From contig JAUVUV010000150.1 of NCBI GenBank assembly GCA_030604975.1, forward strand, positions 1 through 5,920: a DNA stretch of 5,920 nucleotides, read 5' to 3'. Origin of the DNA: Candidatus Glassiibacteriota bacterium. Its GTDB lineage: Bacteria; Gemmatimonadota; Glassbacteria; GWA2-58-10. Shown here piece after piece: positions 1-4,714 of this stretch (position 1 is the first letter of the stretch; the number at the start of each line of letters is the position of its first letter). The notes below the pieces were generated by a model. That model worked only from the letters and a program-made list of their open reading frames with translations. It was not told where the DNA came from and did no database searches. Both the position numbers and the translations under genes were made by a program.

Positions 1-94
1 CTCCACGGTAAAGGCCTTCTTGAATGTATTGCTGATAAAGACGATTCAGAAGGGCGCTTCGCAAATCTCGGTCACTGCGTGTACCTTTAGTCAT
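1..94 (-). CDS. Start of an unidentified protein, cut by the left window edge
   Basis: Reading leftward from an ATG at 94-92, the frame stays open to the window edge, giving 31 codons that begin MTKGTRSDRDLRSALLNRLY and continue with an aromatic, Gln-rich stretch ending near GLYRG. A strong Shine-Dalgarno GGAGAGG (105-99) lies four bases before the ATG, which is the main reason to believe this short open stretch is a real start. The visible part is charged, probably helical, with no signal peptide or membrane segment, so a cytoplasmic protein is likely. It begins 15 bases after the HNH gene stop and so is probably the third gene of the cytochrome-HNH operon. I do not recognise the family from these residues and assign no function. 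Confidence 0.72.
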   Translation of the reverse strand, partial: MTKGTRSDRDLRSALLNRLYQQYIQEGLYRG

Positions 95-98
95 CGAT

Positions 99-105
99 CC
101 TCTCC
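99..105 (-). promoter_or_regulatory. Ribosome binding site of the left-edge gene
   Basis: GGAGAGG on the minus strand, four bases before the ATG at 94. It sits in the 15-base gap after the HNH stop codon and decides the start of the truncated gene, which has no other support in the window. It is one of the few clear Shine-Dalgarno sequences among the minus-strand genes here. Confidence 0.7.
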
Positions 106-109
106 AACT

Positions 110-463
110 TTATTTTCTATGTTTTATGATGCCAACGGCTTTCCCGTGGATATGCGCCCCGGCATGGACTTTGTTGTGGCAGGCTCTGCAGAGTACAAGC
201 AGGTTGGCACTCTCAGACTTTCCACCGGCTGCAAGCGGTTTGATAAAATGGATCTCGAGCTCTCCGCCCGATTCGCACGCCTGGCAGTTTGAGACACTTC
301 TCCCCGCAGCATAAAGTCGTCGTATGAGTGACTGACCGCTCACGACACTGCTTCTATACTTCTGCAAGCAAACCGAACAGAGCGGCCAGCAGTCGCCGAG
401 AGTGTGAGTCTGGTGCGGGTCGCGCGCTTTCAGCTCGATACCGCATGCGGTGCAACGGGTCAT
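110..463 (-). CDS. Small HNH-type zinc protein, catalytic base apparently replaced
   Basis: A 117-residue protein with two metal-binding parts. The N-terminus carries CxxC pairs at C4/C7 and C29/C32 (C25 nearby), a likely structural zinc finger. The C-terminal half follows the HNH endonuclease layout: CQAC (60-63), IHFIKP (71-76), a GG turn (80-81), N87, then LCRACH (91-96) and H100. HNH proteins are metal-dependent DNA nucleases of restriction, homing and phage systems. In the common HHIxP or DHIxP form the general-base His lies three residues before the Pro; here that position is F73 (codon TTT), with H72 in the preceding, metal-ligand position. Activity is therefore doubtful and a DNA- or metal-binding role is possible. 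There is no export signal. The ATG overlaps the cytochrome stop as ATGA with no Shine-Dalgarno, implying translational coupling. Membership of the HNH fold is fairly sure; function is not. Confidence 0.85.
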   Translation of the reverse strand: MTRCTACGIELKARDPHQTHTLGDCWPLCSVCLQKYRSSVVSGQSLIRRLYAAGRSVSNCQACESGGELEIHFIKPLAAGGKSESANLLVLCRACHNKVHAGAHIHGKAVGIIKHRK

Positions 464-1662
464 TTTTCGATCACGGTTTCCAGAGCGGATCCATCAACCG
501 GGCAAACAAACTCAACGCTTGCTCCGGCGGCAGTGAATATACGCCCGCAGGAGGGACAGCGCATGATAATAACTTTTTGCTGTCCATTTTTCCGGGTTGT
601 AATAAAAGCCGTATCCGCTTTACTTAGATGCGGTCTCAAATCCCCTGATACAAGCACTGCCACGACTTCCTCGAAAGAGTCTCTTTCCGGCACCCTGCCT
701 TCTTTCTCACTCCAGTGCCTGAGCACCCAGGAGCGGAAGCGGCGCGTATCGAGTGGGTACTGAAGGGCTGGCATTGCGGAAGAATCCACGAGCGCGGCCA
801 GCCTGTCGTTTTCGTGGCACTGAACACAGCTTTTCGGCCAGGAAAAGGGAACCGCGGCAAATCTCAATGGTGAGCGTTCTGCATGGCAGAGTCCGCAAGA
901 GCGAAGAGCGAGTTTTCCGGGACGGAACGGACGGCCCAGGTGGTCTGTACCATGAGCCGGGTTGAAATCGAGTTCGCCCGGGGCTCCATTATGGCAAACC
1001 GTGCAGCCGAACTCACGGGGCGGGTGAAAGGCCATCACCCCGGGATAACTTTCCGGCGTTGCCTCCGGAAAGAGCATTACCCGCTCACCGCCGTTCAGCA
1101 GCAGGTGGCAACTCGTGCATAACTCACGCACAGGCACGCGTTCCGGCCTGAGCCAGCGAATCTCATAAACCCGGCTGTCTCGGGTTTCAATGTAATCTCT
1201 GATTCTTCCCACTGCCTCCAGGCCATCTCTCAGGGAGTCCATCTGGGCTGCTAAGCGTTCCGCTTCATTCTCAAGGCGTGACATGAACCTGGCTGCGGAA
1301 AAGTAACGGGTCGTAAAATCTTCATCCACCCCCCGGGAAGCGCTCCTGGCGGTTTCGCGCACGGCAAGCAGAATATCATGATAGCCTGCCAGTTCCCGTC
1401 TCAGAACAAGAAGGGAATCTGCAAGCCTGTCCAGCCGCGAAAGCAGTTCACTTTCCGCAATCAGATCGTAAAGCTCTTCCAGGCGTGTGGTGTCGTTTGG
1501 CGGAATTCTCCCTTCACCGCTACTTGCCACCTGAGCGAGATTCTTTTCCAGGTAGGCGGAGATATAGTTCCACCCGTGGGAGCGCCAGTCGCTGCGGGGC
1601 AACCAAAAAAGCAGGCCCAGAATAAGAGCCAGTGCTGAAAAAACCGTAATTTGTCTTGCCAT
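460..1662 (-). CDS. Membrane-anchored tetraheme c-type cytochrome with coiled coil and zinc-ribbon-like tail
   Basis: A 400-residue protein. Residues 6-21 form one hydrophobic segment after a short positive N-terminus and look like an uncleaved signal anchor, placing the rest outside the cytoplasmic membrane. Residues about 60-160 are charged, Leu-rich and helical, probably a coiled coil. Four CXXCH heme motifs follow at 182-186, 220-224, 256-260 and 279-283. The core, with FHP before FGCTVCHNG, then AHG and SCGLCH, resembles from memory a multiheme family with HP..FGCTxCHxGQG...AHG...CxxCH; I could not check this. The tail has CPSC (369-372) and CPVD (387-390), a zinc-ribbon pattern with Asp in place of the fourth Cys. 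An electron-transfer role in the periplasm is likely; partner and substrate are unknown. The start has only a weak ribosome binding site but fits the anchor. It is the first gene of the operon. Confidence 0.9.
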   Translation of the reverse strand: MARQITVFSALALILGLLFWLPRSDWRSHGWNYISAYLEKNLAQVASSGEGRIPPNDTTRLEELYDLIAESELLSRLDRLADSLLVLRRELAGYHDILLAVRETARSASRGVDEDFTTRYFSAARFMSRLENEAERLAAQMDSLRDGLEAVGRIRDYIETRDSRVYEIRWLRPERVPVRELCTSCHLLLNGGERVMLFPEATPESYPGVMAFHPPREFGCTVCHNGAPGELDFNPAHGTDHLGRPFRPGKLALRSCGLCHAERSPLRFAAVPFSWPKSCVQCHENDRLAALVDSSAMPALQYPLDTRRFRSWVLRHWSEKEGRVPERDSFEEVVAVLVSGDLRPHLSKADTAFITTRKNGQQKVIIMRCPSCGRIFTAAGASVEFVCPVDGSALETVIEK

Positions 1663-1703
1663 GAGTCTTACAGAAGAGGAATATAGTAAAAAGTTTGTCA
1701 GAA

Positions 1704-1709
1704 ATTATA
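1704..1709 (-). promoter_or_regulatory. Candidate -10 box for the cytochrome operon
   Basis: A perfect TATAAT reads on the minus strand at 1709-1704, about 42 bases before the cytochrome ATG. The only TTG-type -35 candidate, TTGCCC at 1735-1730, is 20 bases away, which is longer than usual, so this is a weak call. If the host is in the FCB group its main sigma factor may prefer a different consensus. Confidence 0.3.
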
Positions 1710-1809
1710 CTAACACTAGCTTGATTAACGGGCAAGGGAGTAAAAAGGTATGGTCTTTCTTGATTGCAAGACTCTTTACGAAAAAAAAATTTTGGCCTAG
1801 TAAGAAGTC

Positions 1810-1840
1810 ATATTAAATTAAATATAAAATTATACTTTTA
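1810..1840 (+). promoter_or_regulatory. AT-rich putative promoter region of the TPR gene
   Basis: About 30 bases almost without G or C, just upstream of the TPR ribosome binding site, contain several -10-like hexamers (TATTAA at 1811, TATAAA at 1823, TATACT at 1831). TATAAA would give a leader of roughly 20 bases. No convincing -35 box stands at the right distance; TTTGGC at 1791 is the nearest. This sits in the divergent gap between the cytochrome operon and the TPR pair, so control of the two may be linked. Confidence 0.3.
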
Positions 1841-1842
1841 CC

Positions 1843-1848
1843 GGAGGG
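1843..1848 (+). promoter_or_regulatory. Ribosome binding site that fixes the TPR start at TTG 1857
   Basis: GGAGGG, eight bases before a TTG codon at 1857. The same frame is open from another TTG at 1764, but that start would put this site inside the coding region and a Lys/Phe/Tyr-rich AT-biased leader in front of an otherwise clean signal peptide. The site therefore chooses the shorter protein. Confidence 0.75.
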
Positions 1849-1856
1849 TTAAAATC

Positions 1857-2384
1857 TTGCGTCCAACCAGGAGACTTCGATCGAGTTTGACTGTGTTGCA
1901 GGTGTTTTGTCTTTGTTCCATGCTTTGTGTTGGCGTTAGCCTGCCCGGGGCATTCTCGGATGACACAGATAAAGACCTCAAGGGCTTCAGCGAGGATATG
2001 CTGCGGCTGGAGAAAGCCCGAAGAGCAGTGGAACGCGGTAAGATATATCTTCAGGATAAGTCTTACGAGGATGCTCGGCGGGAGTTCACAACAGCTCTTC
2101 AACTGAATGTGGATTATATCGAGGCGCGGTTCTGGCTGGGCCTGGTGGAGAGAGGGGCGGGAAACTATAAACTTTCAGTCGAGCATTTCAAAGCTGTTTA
2201 TAAGAAAAAGCCCGACTACAAGGGACTCTGCCTTGAATTTGTTCGCAGTTACCTCGCTCTGGGAGATTGCTCCCAGGCGGAGAGCTGGCTTAAAAGGCAC
2301 AAAGAACGGAACACTGATGCAGCAAAAGAGCTGCGAAAGCTTGAACGCGAGATAAGAAAATGTTTCGCTCAGAGGGAGAAGTGA
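1857..2384 (+). CDS. Exported TPR-repeat protein
   Basis: A 175-residue protein starting at TTG. Residues 1-34 form a signal peptide: an Arg-rich start (RPTRRLR), a hydrophobic core with several Cys, and a likely cleavage near AFS/DD at 34-35, so the mature protein is periplasmic or envelope-bound. About three tetratricopeptide units follow: roughly 54-87 (KARRAVERGKIYLQDKSYEDA, then EFTTALQLN), 88-121 (FWLGLVERGAGNYKLSVEHF) and 122-153 (SYLALGDCSQAESWLKRH). They end in a Lys/Arg/Glu-rich helix. TPRs are protein-binding superhelices and say nothing of a specific partner. The mature part has three Cys (125, 138, 169), of which two could pair in the periplasm. The gene is divergent from the cytochrome operon and is followed after one base by a small membrane protein, so the two are probably co-transcribed. 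No lipobox was seen. Confidence 0.85.
   Translation: MRPTRRLRSSLTVLQVFCLCSMLCVGVSLPGAFSDDTDKDLKGFSEDMLRLEKARRAVERGKIYLQDKSYEDARREFTTALQLNVDYIEARFWLGLVERGAGNYKLSVEHFKAVYKKKPDYKGLCLEFVRSYLALGDCSQAESWLKRHKERNTDAAKELRKLEREIRKCFAQREK
2374..2378 (+). promoter_or_regulatory. Ribosome binding site for the 50-residue membrane protein
   Basis: GGGAG inside the last codons of the TPR gene, seven bases before the TTG at 2386. Its spacing is good and it supports a small gene that starts with a rare codon and would otherwise be missed. Confidence 0.55.
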
Positions 2385-2385
2385 T

Positions 2386-2538
2386 TTGAGTAAAACCGGC
2401 GGTTGGAACCTGGAGCGATTCGGCTGGATATCCCTGTACATCGGGATCCTGACTATACCCTTTTTCCCACCCTATTCACTCATACTGCTCATTTTCGGTG
2501 GGGTGGTCACGACAATCTACCATTCGCGGCACCGATAA
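2386..2538 (+). CDS. 50-residue membrane protein following the TPR gene
   Basis: TTG at 2386 opens a 50-codon frame ending with TAA at 2536-2538. The product begins MSKTGGWNLERFGWISLYIG and continues with ILTIPFFPPYSLILLIFGG and a short end, IYHSRHR. Two hydrophobic stretches (about 14-26 and 29-45) meet at a Pro-rich turn (PFFPP), which suggests either a helical hairpin or one long kinked membrane helix. The basic end would favour the cytoplasmic side. Support for it being real: start one base after the TPR stop, a GGGAG site at proper spacing, clear membrane composition, and the same TTG use as its neighbour. It is too short and has too unusual a start for many gene finders. No family is recognised. 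It may anchor or assist the exported TPR protein; that is inference from position only. Confidence 0.68.
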   Translation: MSKTGGWNLERFGWISLYIGILTIPFFPPYSLILLIFGGVVTTIYHSRHR

Positions 2539-2557
2539 AAACACCCCACTGTTTCGG
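2532..2557. terminator. Weak bulged inverted repeat between convergent genes
   Basis: CCGA (2532-2535) pairs with TCGG (2554-2557) and AACA (2540-2543) pairs with TGTT (2550-2553), around a six-base loop; four bases including the stop of the small membrane gene bulge out. On the minus strand the inner stem is followed by TTTAT. The place, between two convergent units 45 bases apart, suits a shared terminator, but the stem is short and AU-rich. Confidence 0.28.
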
Positions 2558-2583
2558 CTTATCCCATGCTTACCCTGAAGCTC

Positions 2584-2889
2584 TTACCCATCTTCCCTTG
2601 GCTGCTCCAAACCGGTGGTCTTTAAGTCGGCGTTTTCCGATCCCTTGCTTTTTCGGGCGCTGCCTGCGCGTGGATTTCTCCTCTCGTAATCCTTGATAAA
2701 ATAAGTGATCTCGCGGAGATGATTATCGATCCGGTCCAGGTAAAATGACATATGGGAAAGCTTTTTCGAGAAACTTTGCACGAGAAAAAAGGTGAAAATA
2801 ACCGCCACTGTCAGAACGACCGGCAGGATCTGGCCGATGAGATCGAGAAAATAAACCAGTTGCACGATATGGCTTTCAATCCAGTTCAT
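2584..2889 (-). CDS. Small single-span membrane protein downstream of the lipoprotein
   Basis: From ATG at 2889 the product is 101 residues, beginning MNWIESHIVQLVYFLDLIGQ. One strong hydrophobic span (about 18-39, with LPVVLTVAVIFTFFLVQ) is followed by a charged helical stretch (KKLSHMSFYLDRIDNHLREI) that may be a coiled coil, and a polar, basic tail (RRNPRAGSARKSKG). A TTG at 2919 would add ten residues (MQLNLFPQIT). Neither start has a visible Shine-Dalgarno; ATG is chosen because the membrane domain follows it naturally. The gene follows the lipoprotein by 23 to 53 bases on the same strand and is probably in the same transcript. No family is recognised. The position suggests a membrane partner of the lipoprotein, but nothing in the sequence proves it. 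Confidence 0.7.
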   Translation of the reverse strand: MNWIESHIVQLVYFLDLIGQILPVVLTVAVIFTFFLVQSFSKKLSHMSFYLDRIDNHLREITYFIKDYERRNPRAGSARKSKGSENADLKTTGLEQPREDG

Positions 2890-2942
2890 GGTTATCTGGG
2901 GAAAGAGATTGAGCTGCAAATGTTCGTGCCGGGATTAAGATT

Positions 2943-4433
2943 TCAAGGGTTCCCGGTTTTAGAATCCCTGCCTGAAGGCTGAGCGGGGTTTTTACTCTGG
3001 CTATCATCAGCTCCCTTCCGGTTCTTTCCTCCGGAGGCCTGGTCTGCTCCTGTGGCTGCCTGCGGAGACTCACCCGGCTCATTCACCGGTTTTTCAAGCT
3101 GTTCCCCGGTGGGCTCTTCCTGGCCTGGGCCCCCCATTTTTTGCCCGGCCTGTGTGTCTGCCTGCGGGGTTTTGCTGGGTTCATTCACTCCCTGGGAAGG
3201 CTTTTGTCCGGTTTTCGCTGTATCCTGCGAAACGGCTGGTGCAGATACCGAATCCACCCTTGCAGAATCAGCAGCGGCGGTGGAGTCTGCCGCCTGCTTC
3301 ATCCGGGCGATCGAATCGAGATGTGCCTGTTCGATCGAGTCGAGCCTTGCCACCCTTGCAGCCTCCCGGTCGCGAAGAACCTTGGCAAAAAGAGGTACAT
3401 CGACCGGTTCGACCATGCTCTGCATCTCCCAATCCAGGGCCTTGCCATAGCTTTTCTGCACCATCACGTCCAGGACAAAGCCGGTGACCCGCCTTGTCGT
3501 GTCCACCTCGACCTGTGGTCCACGAGCAGGTCCACGCCTGCTCCGTTCCTGCTGACGCTGTTGTTCCACTTGTTTTACAGCCTTCTCGTGCCTGGCATCC
3601 AGATATTCCTGAAGCGATTCCTTCAAGTTGTCGGGAATCGGGACCTCGACCCAATCACCGTCAGATACACCGTATGGGAAATATTCACCGGCGTTCACTG
3701 TGAAAAGAATATCCGAATCGACTCTTTTCTCCAGGTAGATATAAGTATTATTAGTAGTTACAAAAACTGAATCGTATTGCGTAAATAATTTCGTATCATC
3801 CTGTCTCTGCCTTCTTCTGTATCCGTCGACAAGACTGCTGCGTAGCTCAGCCTGCTGGACTTGCCTGATATAATCTTCCTTTGCCGCATACCAGACGTCT
3901 AGCGTATCCTCCGGCATCTTTCCCCAGCGTTTCACATCCTGGAACTTGAGCCTTGCCGTATTGATCGTATCCGGCAGCAGCCGGAAAATTCCCGTGTGTT
4001 CGAAATCGGCATCAACCGGCTTGGTGTCTTTGACCTGGAGATTTTCTAACACTTTCATCTTGATATTTCTTCTGCCTATTTTAAGTTCCAGGCGGTGAAA
4101 TCTGCGCTCTATCGGGTAATAGTTTATGCTTCTCAGGCCCCGGAAAATATTGTGCACCCTGAAATTCTCTGTCGGGAACAGGCGGGTATGCACAATCAAA
4201 CCCTTTTCCGGGGTGATCTCCTGGCTAACCAGGCGCATCTCAACTATCGACGCACCCTTCTTGTCATAGCCGATAAAAACGCTATTGCGGGAAAAATCGC
4301 GCTCCTGCGGTTCAATCTTGCTCCTGTCGACTTTATCCTTGCCAATAAAGGGGATAGAGAAGCATCCGCCAAGAATGAGAAGCAATAGCAGCGGGAAAAT
4401 TCCCCAGGCCGATTTTTTAATCCTGCGCTTCAT
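2943..4433 (-). CDS. Predicted lipoprotein with SH3-like segment and repetitive hydrophilic tail
   Basis: A 496-residue protein. The N-terminus is a lipoprotein signal: MKRRIKK, hydrophobic core, and lipobox LGGC with acylated Cys at C24. Residues 40-200 are mixed beta and charged helix with no motif I recognise. Residues about 222-268 (VFVTTNNTYIYLEKR, then TVNAGEYFPYGVSDGDWVEV) resemble a bacterial SH3 domain, usually a cell-wall or protein-binding fold; this is a weak match by eye. Residues 270-300 are a Gln/Arg-rich helix, 340-380 a helical stretch with RLDSIEQAHLDSIARM, and 385-496 a disordered tail rich in P, Q, G, E, S, T and D with an internal duplication. Envelope attachment is likely; function is unknown. 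It starts the minus-strand unit that includes the small membrane protein. No Shine-Dalgarno is seen before the ATG, but a promoter-like pair and a palindrome lie just upstream. Confidence 0.87.
   Translation of the reverse strand: MKRRIKKSAWGIFPLLLLLILGGCFSIPFIGKDKVDRSKIEPQERDFSRNSVFIGYDKKGASIVEMRLVSQEITPEKGLIVHTRLFPTENFRVHNIFRGLRSINYYPIERRFHRLELKIGRRNIKMKVLENLQVKDTKPVDADFEHTGIFRLLPDTINTARLKFQDVKRWGKMPEDTLDVWYAAKEDYIRQVQQAELRSSLVDGYRRRQRQDDTKLFTQYDSVFVTTNNTYIYLEKRVDSDILFTVNAGEYFPYGVSDGDWVEVPIPDNLKESLQEYLDARHEKAVKQVEQQRQQERSRRGPARGPQVEVDTTRRVTGFVLDVMVQKSYGKALDWEMQSMVEPVDVPLFAKVLRDREAARVARLDSIEQAHLDSIARMKQAADSTAAADSARVDSVSAPAVSQDTAKTGQKPSQGVNEPSKTPQADTQAGQKMGGPGQEEPTGEQLEKPVNEPGESPQAATGADQASGGKNRKGADDSQSKNPAQPSGRDSKTGNP
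2985..3188 (-). repeat. Imperfect 34-codon tandem duplication in the lipoprotein tail
   Basis: Two adjacent units of 102 bases encode residues 416-449 and 450-483. Each opens with VNEP, followed by PQA and then a GG pair at matching positions. By hand I count 14 of 34 identical residues, with 12 in the first 20. At the DNA level the sharpest shared stretch is CTGCCTGCGG plus the GGTTCATTCAC/GGCTCATTCAC block, 102 bases apart. This looks like an old in-frame duplication in a disordered region. Confidence 0.6.
3308..3344 (-). repeat. Short LDSI repeat in the lipoprotein gene
   Basis: The 13-base words CGATCGAATCGAG (3308-3320) and CGATCGAGTCGAG (3332-3344) differ at one base and lie 24 bases apart, encoding the two LDSI units of RLDSIEQAHLDSIARM. 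The related ADSTAAADSARVDSVS follows. The eight-residue spacing suggests a helical stretch grown by small duplications. Confidence 0.6.
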
Positions 4434-4445
4434 ACCAGTGTCTTG

Positions 4446-4460
4446 ATAAACTAAGTTTAT
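4446..4460. promoter_or_regulatory. 15-bp palindrome just upstream of the lipoprotein start; possible operator
   Basis: ATAAACT, one central A, then AGTTTAT: perfect seven-base arms. It lies 13 bases before the lipoprotein ATG and just downstream of the candidate -10 box, over the expected transcription start. That is a typical place for a dimeric repressor site; it could equally be a short AT-rich hairpin in the leader. The regulator is unknown, and AT-rich palindromes of this size can occur by chance. Confidence 0.35.
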
Positions 4461-4465
4461 TGATA

Positions 4466-4495
4466 ATGATATCAGTGCTGATCCAGCAGGTTCAA
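4466..4495 (-). promoter_or_regulatory. Candidate promoter of the lipoprotein gene
   Basis: On the minus strand TTGAAC (4495-4490) and TATCAT (4471-4466) are 18 bases apart, close to the sigma-70 pattern (four and five of six matches). The expected start near 4459 leaves a leader of about 25 bases. No other pair in the gap fits as well. Confidence 0.38.
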
Positions 4496-4714
4496 TAGCG
4501 GAAAAATCAATAAGTCTTTCATCTTTTTAAAGTTAACCACTCCGAAAGCAAAATACAAGAGTGGTCAGCACTATGAATATACAGCACGGCATGGCCAGGG
4601 AAAGGAGCCGTGAAAGACTTGCGACTGCCGCCCTTTGGAGAAGATTTTATCAAGCGCAAGAGATACGATCCAGGATTCACCGATACCTACCCTCGTTTCA
4701 CAAGATCCAGGCAC

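Larger units (their letters stand above)
4434..4714. other. 281-base gene-free gap between the propeller gene and the lipoprotein gene
   Basis: No convincing gene is seen on either strand. The left half (4434-4560) is AT-rich and holds the candidate promoter and palindrome of the lipoprotein gene. Further right are two small perfect hairpins: ACCACTC/GAGTGGT (4536-4542 with 4559-4565) and CACGGC/GCCGTG (4585-4590 with 4607-4612), each with a 16-base loop. On the minus strand either could end the propeller transcript, but neither is followed by a clean T run. In addition AGTGCTGA (4474-4481) is the inverse of TCAGCACT (4565-4572), 83 bases apart. A 62-codon plus-strand frame from GTG 4561 overlaps the propeller gene end and lacks a ribosome binding site, so it is not called. 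Confidence 0.55.

Noticed and set aside
236..310. CRACH (residues 92-96) in the HNH protein as a fifth heme-binding motif
   Set aside because: It sits at the place of the CxxCH...H metal motif of HNH proteins, and the protein has no export signal, so heme attachment is not expected.
404..763. A 119-codon plus-strand frame opposite the cytochrome and HNH junction
   Set aside because: It is a shadow of two genes with clear domains, with no ribosome binding site or family signature.
1520..1735. A 71-codon minus-strand frame across the cytochrome start
   Set aside because: It runs out of frame through the cytochrome signal anchor and has no features of its own.
1764..1856. A 31-residue N-terminal extension of the TPR protein from TTG 1764
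   Set aside because: It lacks a Shine-Dalgarno, is AT-biased, would cover the strong GGAGGG site at 1843, and would bury the signal peptide.
3141..3770. A 209-codon plus-strand open frame inside the lipoprotein gene
   Set aside because: It is antisense to a better supported gene, Cys/His/Arg-rich as expected of a shadow frame, and has no ribosome binding site or recognisable domain.
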